From: Balanoglossus misakiensis
Taxonomy: Eukaryota; Hemichordata
NCBI GenBank assembly: GCA_040954595.2
Contig: CM082591.2
Span: 10,974,001 to 11,038,000, forward strand
Reading direction: 5' to 3'
DNA length: 64,000 nucleotides
In this document: piece after piece, positions 29,011 to 41,370 of the stretch
Position numbering within the stretch: the stretch's first letter is position 1
How the letters are laid out: each line of letters opens with the position of its first letter
The notes under the pieces: generated by a model
The model's database searches: none
Told to the model about the DNA's origin: nothing
What the model saw: only the letters and a program-made list of their open reading frames with translations
Translations under genes and position numbers: made by a program

Positions 29011-29094
29011 CCTATCATGTGTTCTGCGCATCACAACAGAATTACCGAATTCTGTTGTGATGCGCAGAACACATGATAGGCCTATGAGGATAAG
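29011..29094. repeat. Array-end inverted repeat (33-bp perfect arms)
   Basis: The last direct unit ends in a 33-bp arm (29,011-29,043). After a 4-bp centre (ACCG), the exact reverse complement follows at 29,048-29,080, and satellite sequence continues in inverted orientation to 29,094. The inverted piece starts with TTACCGAATTC, so it comes from the GAATTCGGTAA unit subtype, not from a simple fold-back of the adjacent unit. Confidence 0.93.
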
Positions 29095-30907
29095 AAGGTG
29101 ACAATGTCATTTACCTACCCTATAGAAGGACCCACAATTTCCCTTTGACACATAGACAGAAAAAGAGACTGCAAAATATTGCAATAACACAAACTGCAAC
29201 AATTCAAATTATCATGTCCTTTTATAAATCAAGTCAGAACTGCATGAACTAAAAATTCACCCCGCACCAAAACCCAGGAAAACCCTTTTATTTATAAGGG
29301 AAAAAACTGGGAAAGCGTAGGTGATTTATAAAGTTAACAAAGAATTGAAATTTCCATTAATGCCTCTTGTAAAGCTATTTTCAAATAAACATGCTAATCT
29401 GGCATAAATATATAGTAGAAAGAGTAAGATAATGTTGAATATTTTAAAAAATCAAGCAAAATTTGATAATTACAGTTAAACTGATTAAAATTAATACTTC
29501 ATCACTGAAATAATGAAGTGTTTCAGTGAATTAATAATGGGGATGGTGTTCTATAAATAAAGTAACCTCTACAAATAAAGGGCCACAATCACTTGAATGA
29601 AATTTTTAACAATAACAATGCTGATTATGCATACAAGATGTATACGAGATGTATACAAGATGTATACAAGATGCATGTATGAGAATAAATCTCATAAAAA
29701 CTTCAAATAAAATTCATATTAAAATAGGAAGAAGGATAATATAAAACTGTTGCTGCACACAAACGTTGTGTGAAAAGTCACTAAAAGGTCTGATAACAGA
29801 AAAAGTATACTAGACTTGAAAGTAAAGTAACTGAAAACTGAATGTCAACCACTGCATATGCTTGCAGTGAAAGGTGACTAATGAACTGATCCCAGGAAAC
29901 TATACTGGACTTGAAGGATCTATTGCAATTGTTTTCATCATGAAATCAGGTTAGTTATGCAATGCATATGGAATTCTCAAATATATTGCAAATTGAAACC
30001 TTGTCATCTGTTATAGCCACTGGGAAAACTTCTTAAAGATCCCGAAATTGGGAGAAAAGACGTTAACACTGAGATAAATGATGAAATCTCCAAACACACA
30101 CTGACATCAAAACTGTTCCACAAATAATAAACTCTTGACAATGTCAAGCAAAAACAAAGTGAAACCTTATCTAATGTAGCCATTAGAAAAAGTTTAATTT
30201 CATTAAAGCCCTCGTAACATTGAGGGAAAAGGACATAAAGATGAATGTTCAAATGCAAAATAACTGAAATCTGCAAGTGTATCAAAAATAGAAAACTTTG
30301 GAAAAATAAATACTAAAATGTTAAGTTTTTTATTGTTCAAAAAGTACAAATAATGTGTTGCCTGTAAGCCGTGTTGCATGGGCTCGATAATATTCAATTT
30401 ATGAGCAAATTTACTGCTATTATACTCCACTCCCACCCCAAATAAAATAAACATTATGCCTATATGGCTTCTGCAAACACATTATTTATGTATTTGTAAA
30501 GAAAATGTTCGTCTAAAATTTAAAACACTATAAAGATTCACATGATGCGTATATGCATGCAACAATGTGTAAAAACACAAATTTCATATTAAAATGTGAA
30601 AAATAAAATATATAGCGGTATATCAAACTGTTGAGCACTACACACACGTGTGAAAAGCGACTAATGAACTGATCCCAGGAAACTATACTGGACTTGAAGG
30701 ATCTATTGCAATTTTTCTTTATCATCAAATCAAGTTAGTCATGTCGCACATATGGTAGTATCAAAACATATTGCAATTTAACCCTTCTCATCTGTTATAG
30801 CCATTAGAAAAAATTCATTAAAGACATACCCTAAAAAGGAAAAAAAGGACACATAGGTGAATGTTAAAATGATCATACACACATATACACATTCTTTATT
30901 TATAATA
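29095..30907. repeat. AT-rich non-coding DNA with diverged interspersed repeat copies
   Basis: No credible gene. A block with ACTAATGAACTGATCCCAGG and TGGACTTGAAGGATCTATTG occurs at about 29,874-29,960 and 30,659-30,740. Its surroundings are also similar (CATATTAAAATAGG at 29,717 and CATATTAAAATGTG at 30,587; CATCTGTTATAGCCA at 30,005 and 30,789). These are old, diverged copies of one repeat a few hundred bp long. Confidence 0.7.
29628..29676. repeat. 12-bp short tandem repeat, about 4 copies
   Basis: GATGTATACAA-type 12-bp units occur four times with single changes (GTATACGA, GCATGTAT). Confidence 0.8.
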
Positions 30908-31605
30908 TGGGAAAATACATTGTAGAAAGCAGCAGGCGCGCGCGCAAAGACATCATTTGCTTGAAGAGGGACTTCTTCTGCAAGTGTGGTGAACCAGCTT
31001 CATCAGATAACAAAAAAATCCAGACACGCGAAGAACCATGAAAATCAGAAAGGACATTGCAGAAACGACAGACGCGCGTGCAAAGACATAATTTGCTTGA
31101 AGAGGGACTTCTTCTGCAAGTGTGGTGAACCAGCTTCATCAGATAACAAAAAAATCCAGACACGCGAAGAACCATGAAAATCAGAAAGGACATTGCAGAA
31201 ACGACAGACGCGCGTGCAAAGACATAATTTGCTTGAAGAGGGACTTCTTCTGCAAGTGTGGTGAACCAGCTTCATCAGATAACAAAAAAATCCAGACACG
31301 CGAAGAACCATGAAAATCAGGAAGGACATTGCAGAAAGCGACAGGTGCGCGTGCAAAGACATCATTTGCTTGAAGAGGGACTGCAATCTTCGGACTTTTT
31401 CTGCAAGTGTGGTGAACCAGCTTCATCAGATAACCACAAAAAATCCAGACACGCGAAGAATCATGAAAATCAGAAAGGACACTGCAGCAAGCGACAGATG
31501 CGCGTGCAAAGACATAATTTGCTTGAAGAGGAACTTCTTCTGTATGTGTAGTGAACCAGCTTCATCAGATAACCAAATACAACCAAGACATGCCTAGAAT
31601 AACGA
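30908..31605. repeat. 136-bp tandem repeat, about 5 copies
   Basis: Units contain GTGCAAAGACATAATTTGC, GGTGAACCAGCTTCATCAG and ATCCAGACACGCGAAG. The first three copies are exactly 136 bp apart (30,986, 31,122, 31,258) and nearly identical. The fourth has a small insertion (CAATCTTCGGAC near 31,384), and the fifth is more diverged and fades after 31,590. 136 is not a multiple of three, and the short frames inside it drift, so it is non-coding. Confidence 0.92.
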
Positions 31606-32365
31606 AAATTTAAATATGAATTCAAAAAAAAAAATAAGTATGACAATCACAGATGCCAAAAACACCACAAGAGTACTTCCAGACACCAGAAAATTATGAA
31701 AATTCAAAAAAGATTTAAACAATACAACCCTTGGTATGGCATGGAAGAGGACAAGCCAGGGTACAGGCCAGGGACAGGACCTGGCAGGGACAGGACAAGA
31801 CAGGGGAAAAGGATAAAGGCAAGGGGACACGGTAGGGGAATTGGCAAACACCCAAAATTTATGAGAATTCAAAAATTAATTGAAAAATACAACTCTGGGT
31901 AGGGTAGGGAAGAGGACAAGCCAGGGTACAGGCCAAGAACAGGACCTGGAGGGGGACAGAACAGAACAGGAGACAGGGTAAAGGCCAGGGGACAGGACAG
32001 GTCATCACAGATGCCAAAATACAACCACAGAGTAGATGTACTTCCAAACACCCAAAATTTATGAAAATTCAAAAATGAATTGAAAAATACAACCCTGGGT
32101 AGGGTAGCTAGGAAGAGGACAAGCCAGGGTACAGGCTATGGACAGGACCAAATGGGGATAGGGGACAGGACAGGGGAAAGGGTACCAGACAGGATGGGGA
32201 CAGGGTATATTACAGGTCAGCTAGGTACAGGGTAAAGGACAGGGGACATGTCAGGACAGGCCTGGGAACAGGGTAAAGGTCAGAGTACAGGGTACATGAC
32301 AGGCCAGGGTACAGGGTAAAGGTCAGGGGACAGGACCTGACAGGGACAGGACAAGGCAGGGAATT
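31606..32365. repeat. GACAGG-rich minisatellite in 165-200-bp blocks
   Basis: Purine-rich plus strand with GGACAGGACCTGG, CCAGGGTACAGG and GGTAAAGG repeated irregularly. Larger blocks start with AAAATTTATGAAAATTCAAAA near 31,690, 31,855 and 32,056. No gene seen. Confidence 0.85.
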
Positions 32366-32561
32366 CAAAAAAGACAACTGGCAATCACAACGGATGCCAC
32401 AATACAACCGGAGAGTACGCCTAGAAACCAAAAAAGGTTTGAGCATATGACATGTCTTGTCATTGCTCACCAAGTAAATTATATCATTCATACAAAAAAT
32501 ACATACATACATGCATACCCACACATCACACTTCATAAAATTCTGGTATACACATACCGGG

Positions 32562-32589
32562 TACATACATACATACATACATACATACA

Positions 32590-32618
<29 letters not shown>
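32562..32618. repeat. (ACAT)n microsatellite
   Basis: About fourteen perfect tetranucleotide units, with imperfect ACAT/GTAT stretches on both sides out to roughly 32,500-32,770. Confidence 0.97.
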
Positions 32619-32620
<2 letters not shown>

Positions 32621-32898
32621 TACAAACATAACCACGTTACATACGTATATACATACATTTGTACCCTAGGGTATACAGTATAATACATACATAACAATAA
32701 ACAATAGTACACACAGACCTGGGTAGGCAGGTACATACATAAGGCAGACATACCGATACATACATGAGCTTGTACATAGAGAAAGAGACACACACACAAG
32801 TAAAGGAGTGAATGAATTGATGAATGAAAAAAATGAATTGATAAATGAAGTGATGAATAAACAAACAAGCAGACAATAAACAAATGAAAGAAAGAATT

Positions 32899-32937
32899 AA
32901 TGAATGAATGAATGAATGAAGGAATGAATGAATGAAT
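32899..32937. repeat. (GAAT)n microsatellite
   Basis: About nine GAAT units with one GAAG interruption, preceded by degenerate GAATGAAAAAAATGAATTG-type sequence from 32,806. Confidence 0.95.
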
Positions 32938-32999
32938 CAGTAATCACATATGACAATATCTCCAACTGTGTATGATATAGTTGATACTTCAATATCAAT

Positions 33000-34580
33000 C
33001 ACGAAAACATGGCCATCATAAACCTATACTACTTCTACATTGTACTTTCAAAATGTACAATACTAGTTAATTATGCCTAAATCAATTACAATAATGTAAC
33101 AATAGAAATCTAGTCTATGTATAAAGAGAGGGAGAGCCAAGTCAAACAATATGCAATGGTGGTTTAGGCAAGTCAAGCATATGCAAATACAGTTGATCAA
33201 AGTCAAACATTAACAATATGCAATGGTGGTTTGCTCTTTATTGGGCATGTTTGCTTTCCTCACGTAACTGGTTGAAGATCTGTACCAATACAGGAATAAT
33301 GCTGTATTCTCTTTTTGTATACCATTTAGCTTAGTTATATTAACTGCTATATTAGTGGGTTTATTTACGCGCTGAAAAGCTAAATGGTAATGACCTGAAG
33401 GCTGCTGTATCCAGTGCATTTCGTGTTAGTTTACGTGCAGCTTAGTTATGCGCAATGGTTATTTTGTCTATAGGATCCAACAGCCTTCAGGCTAGGCTAA
33501 ACAAATCACAGTGATAATTAAGGACTATTGTTGTTAAATACTTTCTTTTTTGCTGGCAAAATTGATGGGTGTTGACATGCCCAAACTTAGGACTATGATC
33601 AAAGTGATAATTTAGGACTATTCTTGTTAGTAAATTTCCTTTTTCGCTATCAAATTTGAAGAAGTGTTGCCATGCCAAAATATACACATCGCAATTTAAT
33701 TTGAACCTGTTCTCCCTCTCCTCTCTGTCTGACACAATTACATACCGAAAAATCACAATATTACATTTTGAATACAGATCATATAACTTAGGGATTTATC
33801 AATGTTCTATTCTAAGACATGGGAGAAGTTCTGTTCTTGAAATGACGATGAAATAAAACAATGTTGGTTTAAGTCCACGAATATAAAATCATCTTGTCTG
33901 AGGAATTTCCCCTGCATCTGATGCACTGGTCTTTGAATTCACGCATGTATCCTCTTCTTCCCTATAAACAGAAAGATGACATTACTCTTACCTTATATTG
34001 ATTTGTCACAGCAACAAAGAGTCGATAACTCTCACACAGCAGAAACAAAAATGTGCCCATGTCTACTCCATCCCAATAAAGAAATTGATGGCTTCTATGA
34101 GTTGCTCCTCTTTAGCTCTCAGTGTTCCAGCTGAATTGATCTCATCCTTAAACTTACCTTATTGTCAAAACTCTCACATTAATTAAGGTAAAAACACCAC
34201 TCAAGGACTTGGGCAAAAAGTGACGCAGAGGAAAGATAGCTAATTTGGGGCTACTTTTAGAATATTTTCTTATGATAGGTTCTGTACTTTACAGTTTCTT
34301 TGCCTACTTCGAATAGTGAATTATCAAATTATCAATAGACCAGATTGCATCATCCATACTGAAATATGCTGGAGAAAACTGATGATAGAGGTTTAATCAT
34401 AATAATAATGGGATATAAGTATCTATTTTAACACACTCTCAACAGGGACTTTTTTATCTCATTTGAATATCAACTTTGAAAAAAGCATTTATTTTGTGGG
34501 CAACAAGAAGGGAGTCCATATGAAATAATATTTATCAAAGTGTTGTGTGTTTGTAAGTAATTGAAAATTAAGAATTGGAA
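33000..34580. other. Non-coding stretch with two small tandem duplications
   Basis: AATATGCAATGGTGGTTT is duplicated near 33,148 and 33,214. A diverged duplication of about 93 bp starts with GTGATAATT at 33,511 and 33,604. Otherwise I see no gene, RNA or mobile element. Confidence 0.5.
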
Positions 34581-34917
34581 AACTAGCAAAAAATAATTTT
34601 CCACAATGTAAAGCATTTTGTACCTTTAGAAGGTGAATCTTACTTTCCGAAATGGCATCCAGGCATCTTTGGAGGGCTTGCATTCTCATCCATGGCATCA
34701 TTGAGGTACAGGCATCTCAGCAGGATCTCAGCTGGCGGACATCATCTTCAGTTCTCTGACCTGTGCAATCAATGTAAACTGATACATTTCTATTTTAAAA
34801 ATTGTGTTACGAGATATGAAAATAAGTTTACTTCTGCATTTATTTATTAGACATAGCAATAATTGGTAAAACCTCGAATCAAATGATTCACTCATGGATT
34901 GCATACATTACCTGTAA

Positions 34918-35694
34918 GGCTGCATTCACAAACACCTCTGGAGGGGGGGCAGGAGAATTGAGGGGGGGGATTTGAAAAAATTGAGGGTATATAAGGGGGG
35001 GAATTTGAAATAATTTAGGGACTGAAAGGGGGGGACTTGAAAACTTTGACGACTAAATATTTATTTTGAGTCCACAAAAATGCAGATTCGCGCCCTTTAT
35101 TTTACAAAATTTTCTAATGTGGGAGGGGGACACCCCTCCCACACCCACCCCCTCCATTCATCAACACCTTTCAATCATTGACTGGTTTATCTAGTGTCCC
35201 AGGTCAGGGGACTTGCCCCCACCCCATGATAACTTTGAACGCCGACGGTTAAATTTGTCCTCCCTAACATACCGGTAGTTGAGTTAATTTGCTTTTGCCG
35301 GGTTCATTAAAATGCAGCTTTGAGCTCTGTATTTTATAAAATTTTCTTACCCACCCCCTTCAATTCTCGGTTTACAATGTCTCCCAACACAGAATACACA
35401 TTCTTAAAAATTAAAAACAATGTTCAGTTTTAATACCCACTGATGAGAGGAAACATCAATTTCAAATTATTTTCATGGGAGCGCTGTTTTTCTTTTTTAC
35501 AAGATATTAGATAGATAGGTGATGTGTTTTGCTGTGTGAAAGAAAATGGGGGGGGGGGATTTCAAATTTTTAGCAGTTCGGAAGGGGGGTATTTGAAAAT
35601 ATTTCGGGTTGTGTAGGGGGGCATGTGAAAATTAACGGTAAAAAAAATTGAATTCTCCCGCCCCCCCCCTCCAGAGGTGTTTGTGAATGCAGCC
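34918..35694. mobile_element. Harbinger-like MITE, 777 bp
   Basis: The element has perfect 32-bp terminal inverted repeats starting GGCTGCATTCACAAAC (34,918-34,949 and 35,663-35,694), flanked by the 3-bp duplication TAA (34,915-34,917 and 35,695-35,697). Sister repeat copies show the empty site: TACCTGTAAGCTTTCC at about 36,992 and 38,255. A 3-bp TWA target site and GG-starting ends fit PIF/Harbinger; family assignment is by these features only. The interior is rich in G-runs alternating with TTTGAAA, inverted between the halves. No transposase frame is present, so it is non-autonomous. Confidence 0.92.
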
Positions 35695-36420
35695 TAAGCT
35701 TTCCATTTCATTGGCTATATTGGATCTCCATGTCTTTATTTTTACATTTCAAACAGAAACATAGCCATGTTCCACAATAGTTTTCCACAATATAATGCAT
35801 GTTATACCTTGAGAAGGTGAATCTTACTTTCTGAAATGGCATCCAGGCATCTTTGAAGGGCTTGCATTCTCATCCATGGCACCATTGAAGCATAGAGGCA
35901 TCTCAGCAGGATCTCAGCAGTAGGACATCAACTTCAGTTCCTTGACCTGTGCAATCAATGAAAACTGATACAATGCCATTTTAATTATTGTTTTACGAGA
36001 CATGTAAATAAGTTTACTTCTGCTTTATATTCCTCAGGCATAGCAATGATTATGATTGGCAAAACCAGGAATAGAGTTTTTCACTTATTGATTGCATCCA
36101 ATATCTGTAAGCTTTCCATTTCATTGCCTGTATTTTATCTCAATGTTTTTATTTCACTCATTTCGTACAGAAACAAAGCCATGTTTTGAAATAGTTTTCC
36201 ACAATATAAGGCATTCTCTACCTTTAGAAGGTGCATCTTACTTTCTGAAATGGCATCCAGGCACCTGTTATGGGCTTGCATTCTCATCCATGGCACAAGC
36301 ATCTCAGCAGGATCTCAGTTGGTGGACATCATCTTCAGTTCCTTGTCCTCTTCAATCAATAAAAAATAATACATTTCTATTTTTAATGATGTGTTACGAG
36401 ACATGTTAATAACTTTACTT

Positions 36421-36582
36421 CTGCATTTATTCATTAGACGTGGCAATTGTAATTGGTACAACTGCATTTATTCATTAGACGTGGCAATTGTAATTGGTAC
36501 AACTGCATTTATTCATTAGACGTGGCAATTGTAATTGGTACAACTGCATTTATTCATTACACATGGCAATTGTAATTGGTAC
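36421..36582. repeat. Nested 40-bp tandem repeat, 4 copies
   Basis: The unit carries TTTATTCATTAGACGTGG and AATTGTAATTGGTACAAC. Four copies lie inside one ~410-bp repeat copy. Confidence 0.95.
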
Positions 36583-37723
36583 AACCAAGAATGGAATGCT
36601 CCAAGCTTTCTATTTCAGTGCCTGTATTGGATCTCAATGTCTCTATTTCAACGCATTTTCTACAGAAAAATAGCCATGTTTATAAAATGTAATACATTCT
36701 CTACCTTTAGAAGGTGCATCTTACTTTCTGAAATGGCATCCAAGCATCTGTGGAGGGCTTGCATTCTCATCCATGGCATCATTGAAGCACAGGCATTTCA
36801 GCAGGATCTCAGCAGTTGAACATCATCTTCAGTTCTCTGACCTGTGCAATCAATGTAAACTGATACATTTCTATTTTAAAAATTGTGTTACGAGATATGA
36901 AAATAAGTTTACTTCTGCATTTATTTATTAGACATAGCAATAATTGGTAAAACCTCGAATCAAATGATTCACTCATGGATTGCATACATTACCTGTAAGC
37001 TTTCCATTTCATTGGCTATATTGGATCTCCATGTCTTTATTTGCTTACATTTCAAACAGAAACATAGCCATGTTCCACAATAGTTTTCCACAATATAATG
37101 CATGTTATACCTTGAGAAGGTGAGTCTTACTTTCTGAAATGGCATCCAGGCATCTTTGGAGGGCTTGCATTCTCATCCATGGCACCATTGAAGCATAAAG
37201 GCATCTCAGCAGGATCTCAGCAGTAGGACATCAACTTCAGTTCCTTGACCTGTGCAATCAATGAAAACTGATACAATGCCATTTTAATTATTGTTTTACG
37301 AGACATGTAAATAAGTTTACTTCTGCATTATATTCCTCAGGCATAGCAATGATTATGATTGGCAAAACCAGGAATAGAGTTGTTCACTTATTGATTGCAT
37401 CCAATATCTGTAAGCTTTCCATTTCATTGCCTGTATTTTATCTCAATGTTTTTATTTCACTCATTTCGTACAGAAACAAAGCCATGTTTTGAAATAGTTT
37501 TCCACAATATAAGGCATTCTCTACCTTTAGAAGGTGCATCTTACTTTCTGAAATGGCATCCAGGCACCTGTTATGGGCTTGCATTCTCATCCATGGCACA
37601 AGCATCTCAGCAGGATCTCAGTTGGTGGACATCATCTTCAGTTCCTTGTCCTCTTCAATCAATAAAAAATAATACATTTCTATTTTTAATGATGTGTTAC
37701 GAGACATGTTAATAACTTTACTT

Positions 37724-37846
37724 CTGCATTTATTCATTAGACGTGGCAATTGTAATTGGTACAACTGCATTTATTCATTAGACGTGGCAATTGTAATTGG
37801 TACAACTGCATTTATTCATTAGACATGGCAATTGTAATTGGTACAA
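37724..37846. repeat. Nested 40-bp tandem repeat, 3 copies
   Basis: Same 40-bp unit as at 36,421, with three copies in the equivalent place of the next higher-order repeat. Confidence 0.95.
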
Positions 37847-39341
37847 CCAAGAATGGAATGCTCCAAGCTTTCTATTTCAGTGCCTGTATTGGATCTCAAT
37901 GTCTCTATTTCAACGCATTTTCTACAGAAAAATAGCCATGTTTATAAAATGTAATACATTCTCTACCTTTAGAAGGTGCATCTTACTTTCTGAAATGGCA
38001 TCCAAGCATCTGTGGAGGGCTTGCATTCTCATCCATGGCATCATTGAAGCACAGGCATTTCAGCAGGATCTCAGCAGTTGAACATCATCTTCAGTTCTCT
38101 GACCTGTGCAATCAATGTAAACTGATACATTTCTATTTTAAAAATTGTGTTACGAGATATGAAAATAAGTTTACTTCTGCATTTATTTATTAGACATAGC
38201 AATAATTGGTAAAACCTCGAATCAAATGATTCACTCATGGATTGCATACATTACCTGTAAGCTTTCCATTTCATTGGCTATATTGGATCTCCATGTCTTT
38301 ATTTGCTTACATTTCAAACAGAAACATAGCCATGTTCCACAATAGTTTTCCACAATATAATGCATGTTATACCTTGAGAAGGTGAATCTTACTTTCTGAA
38401 ATGGCATCCAGGCATCTTTGGAGGGCTTGCATTCTCATCCATGGCACCATTGAAGCATAGAGGCATCTCAGCAGGATCTCAGCAGTAGGACATCAACTTC
38501 AGTTCCTTGACCTGTGCAATCAATGAAAACTGATACAATGCCATTTTAATTATTGTTTTACGAGACATGTAAATAAGTTTACTTCTGCATTATATTCCTC
38601 AGGCATAGCAATGATTATGATTGGCAAAACCAGGAATAGAGTTGTTCACTTATTGATTGCATCCAATATCTGTAAGCTTTCCATTTCATTGCCTGTATTT
38701 TATCTCAATGTTTTTATTTCACTCATTTCGTACAGAAACAAAGCCATGTTTTGAAATAGTTTTCCACAATATAAGGCATTCTCTACCTTTAGAAGGTGCA
38801 TCTTACTTTCTGAAATGGCATCCAGGCACCTGTTATGGGCTTGCATTCTCATCCATGGCACAAGCATCTCAGCAGGATCTCAGTTGGTGGACATCATTTT
38901 CAGTTCCTTGTCCTCTGCAATCAATGAAAACTAATACATTTCTATTTTAATTACTGTTTTACGACACATTTAAATAACTTTACTTCTGAATGTATTCATT
39001 GGACATGGCCATAATAATTGGTACAATCAAGAATTGAATGCTTCACACTAATAGATAACATCCAATACCTGTAAGCTTTAAATTTCATTGGCTGTTTTGG
39101 ATTTCAATGTTTTCATTTGCATACATTTTGTACAGAAACATAGCCATAAACCTGCATCTTACTTTCTAAAATGACATCTAGACATCTGTAGTGGACTTGC
39201 ATTCTCATCCATGGCACAAGCATCTCAGCAGGATCTCAGTTGGTGGACATCATCTTCAGTTCCTTGTCCTCTTCAATCAATAAAAAATAATACATTTCTA
39301 TTTTTAATGATGTGTTACGAGACATGTTAATAACTTTACTT

Positions 39342-39506
39342 CTGCATTTATTCATTAGACGTGGCAATTGTAATTGGTACAACTGCATTTATTCATTAGA
39401 CGTGGCAATTGTAATTGGTACAACTGCATTTATTCATTAGACGTGGCAATTGTAATTGGTACAACTGCATTTATTCATTAGACATGGCAATTGTAATTGG
39501 TACAAC
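39342..39506. repeat. Nested 40-bp tandem repeat, 4 copies
   Basis: Same 40-bp unit, again with four copies. Copy number therefore varies 4-3-4 among otherwise near-identical blocks. Confidence 0.95.
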
Positions 39507-41370
39507 CAAGAATGGAATGCTCCAAGCTTTCTATTTCAGTGCCTGTATTGGATCTCAATGTCTCTATTTCAACGCATTTTCTACAGAAAAATAGCCATGT
39601 TTATAAAATGTAATACATTCTCTACCTTTAGAAGGTGCATCTTACTTTCTGAAATGGCATCCAAGCATCTGTGGAGGGCTTGCATTCTCATCCATGGCAT
39701 CATTGAAGCACAGGCATTTCAGCAGGATCTCAGCAGTTGAACATCATCTTCAGTTCTCTGACCTGTGCAATCAATGTAAACTGATACATTTCTATTTTAA
39801 AAATTGTGTTACGAGATATGAAAATAAGTTTACTTCTGCATTTATTTATTAGACATAGCAATAATTGGTAAAACCTCGAATCAAATGATTCACTCATGGA
39901 TTGCATACATTACCTGTAAGCTTTCCATTTCATTGGCTATATTGGATCTCCATGTCTTTATTTGCTTACATTTCAAACAGAAACATAGCCATGTTCCACA
40001 ATAGTTTTCCACAATATAATGCATGTTATACCTTGAGAAGGTGAATCTTACTTTCTGAAATGGCATCCAGGCATCTTTGGAGGGCTTGCATTCTCATCCA
40101 TGACACCATTGAAGCATAGAGGCATCTCAGCAGGATCTCAGCAGTAGGACATCAACTTCAGTTCCTTGACCTGTGCAATCAATGAAAACTGATACAATGC
40201 CATTTTAATTATTGTTTTACGAGACATGTAAATAAGTTTACTTCTGCATTATATTCCTCAGGCATAGCAATGATTATGATTGGCAAAACCAGGAATAGAG
40301 TTGTTCACTTATTGATTGCATCCAATATCTGTAAGCTTTCCATTTCATTGCCTGTATTTTATCTCAATGTTTTTATTTCCACTCATTTCGTACAGAAACA
40401 AAGCCATGTTTTGAAATAGTTTTCCACAATATAAGGCATTCTCTACCTTTAGAAGGTGCATCTTACTTTCTGAAATGGCATCCAGGCACCTGTTATGGGC
40501 TTGCATTCTCATCCATGGCACAAGCATCTCAGCAGGATCTCAGCTGGTGGACATCATTTTCAGTTCCTTGTCCTCTGCAATCAATGAAAACTAATACATT
40601 TCTATTTTAATTACTGTTTTACGACACATTTAAATAACTTTACTTCTGAATGTATTCATTGGACATGGCCATCATAATTGGTACAATCAAGAATTGAATG
40701 CTTCACACTAATAGATAACATCCAATACCTGTAAGCTTTAAATTTCATTGGCTGTTTTGGATTTCAATGTTTTCAATTGCATACATTTTGTACAGAAACA
40801 TAGCCATAAACCTGCATCTTACTTTCTAAAATGACATCTAGACATCTGTAGTGGACTTGCATTCTCATCCATGGCATCATTTAGGTACAGGCATCTCTGC
40901 AGGATCTCAGCTGGTGGACATCATCTTTAGTTCTCTGACCTGTGCAATCAATGAAAACTAATACCGGTACATTTCTATAATAATTACTGTTTTATGAGAT
41001 GTATAAATAAGTTTACTTCTGCATTATATTCCTTAGACATAGCAATGATTGGCACAACCAAGAATCGAATGCTTCACTCATAGATTGCAGCAAAAATCTG
41101 TACGCTTTCTATTTCATTGGCTGTATTAGATCTCAATGTCTTTATTTGAATACATTTTGCACAGAAACATAGCCATGTTTTGAAATAGTGTTCCACAATA
41201 TAATGCATTTTGTACCTTTAGAAGGTGAATCTTACTTTCTGAAATGCCATCCAGGCATCTGTGGAGGGCTTGCATTCTCATCCATGGCATCATTGAGGTA
41301 CAGGCATCTCAGCAGGATCTCAGCTGGCGGACATCATCTTCAGTTCCTTCCCCTGTGCAATCAATGAAAA

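Larger units (their letters stand above)
1..29043. repeat. 132-bp satellite array (left edge outside window)
   Basis: A near-perfect 132-bp unit recurs head to tail from the first base to 29,043. Each unit contains ACGAGGCTGTGTTTGGAAGC, CCATGGAAACTTTAGAAC, a TCCGTCGATC block and TTCTGCGCATCACAACA. Units differ by a few recurring substitutions (for example CTACAG or CTATAG or CGACAG after TCCGTCGAT, and GAATTTTGTAAAC or GAATTCGGTAAAT at the unit end), so subtypes can be followed. The array is interrupted only by six copies of a retrotransposon fragment and a few truncated units (about 62 bp at 7,139-7,200 and 9,714-9,775; a short deletion near 28,149). Since 132 is 44 codons, frames stay open across units on both strands. 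The repetition itself is certain; no function is visible. Confidence 0.98.
34585..41370. repeat. About 15 tandem copies of a ~410-bp repeat
   Basis: The anchor GCATTCTCATCCATG recurs near 34,679, 35,865, 36,278, 36,760, 37,165, 37,580, 38,022, 38,427, 38,842, 39,198, 39,681, 40,087, 40,502, 40,857 and 41,269. Typical spacing is 405-415 bp. Larger values come from a MITE insertion (34,918-35,694) or a nested 40-bp array; the 355-bp steps mark deleted copies. Subtypes repeat in trimer order about every 1,262 or 1,302 bp, a higher-order repeat. The outermost copies are the most diverged. Each copy carries a core that looks like an exon on the minus strand (see findings). Confidence 0.95.

Noticed and set aside
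1-29043. CRISPR-like array
   Set aside because: Units are 132 bp and continuous, with no unique spacers, and the window is eukaryotic.
30986-31551. 63-97-aa frames in the 136-bp repeat
   Set aside because: The period is not a multiple of three, and the frames shift between copies.
32447-32883. Tyr/His-rich frames in the ACAT region
   Set aside because: Microsatellite translations only.
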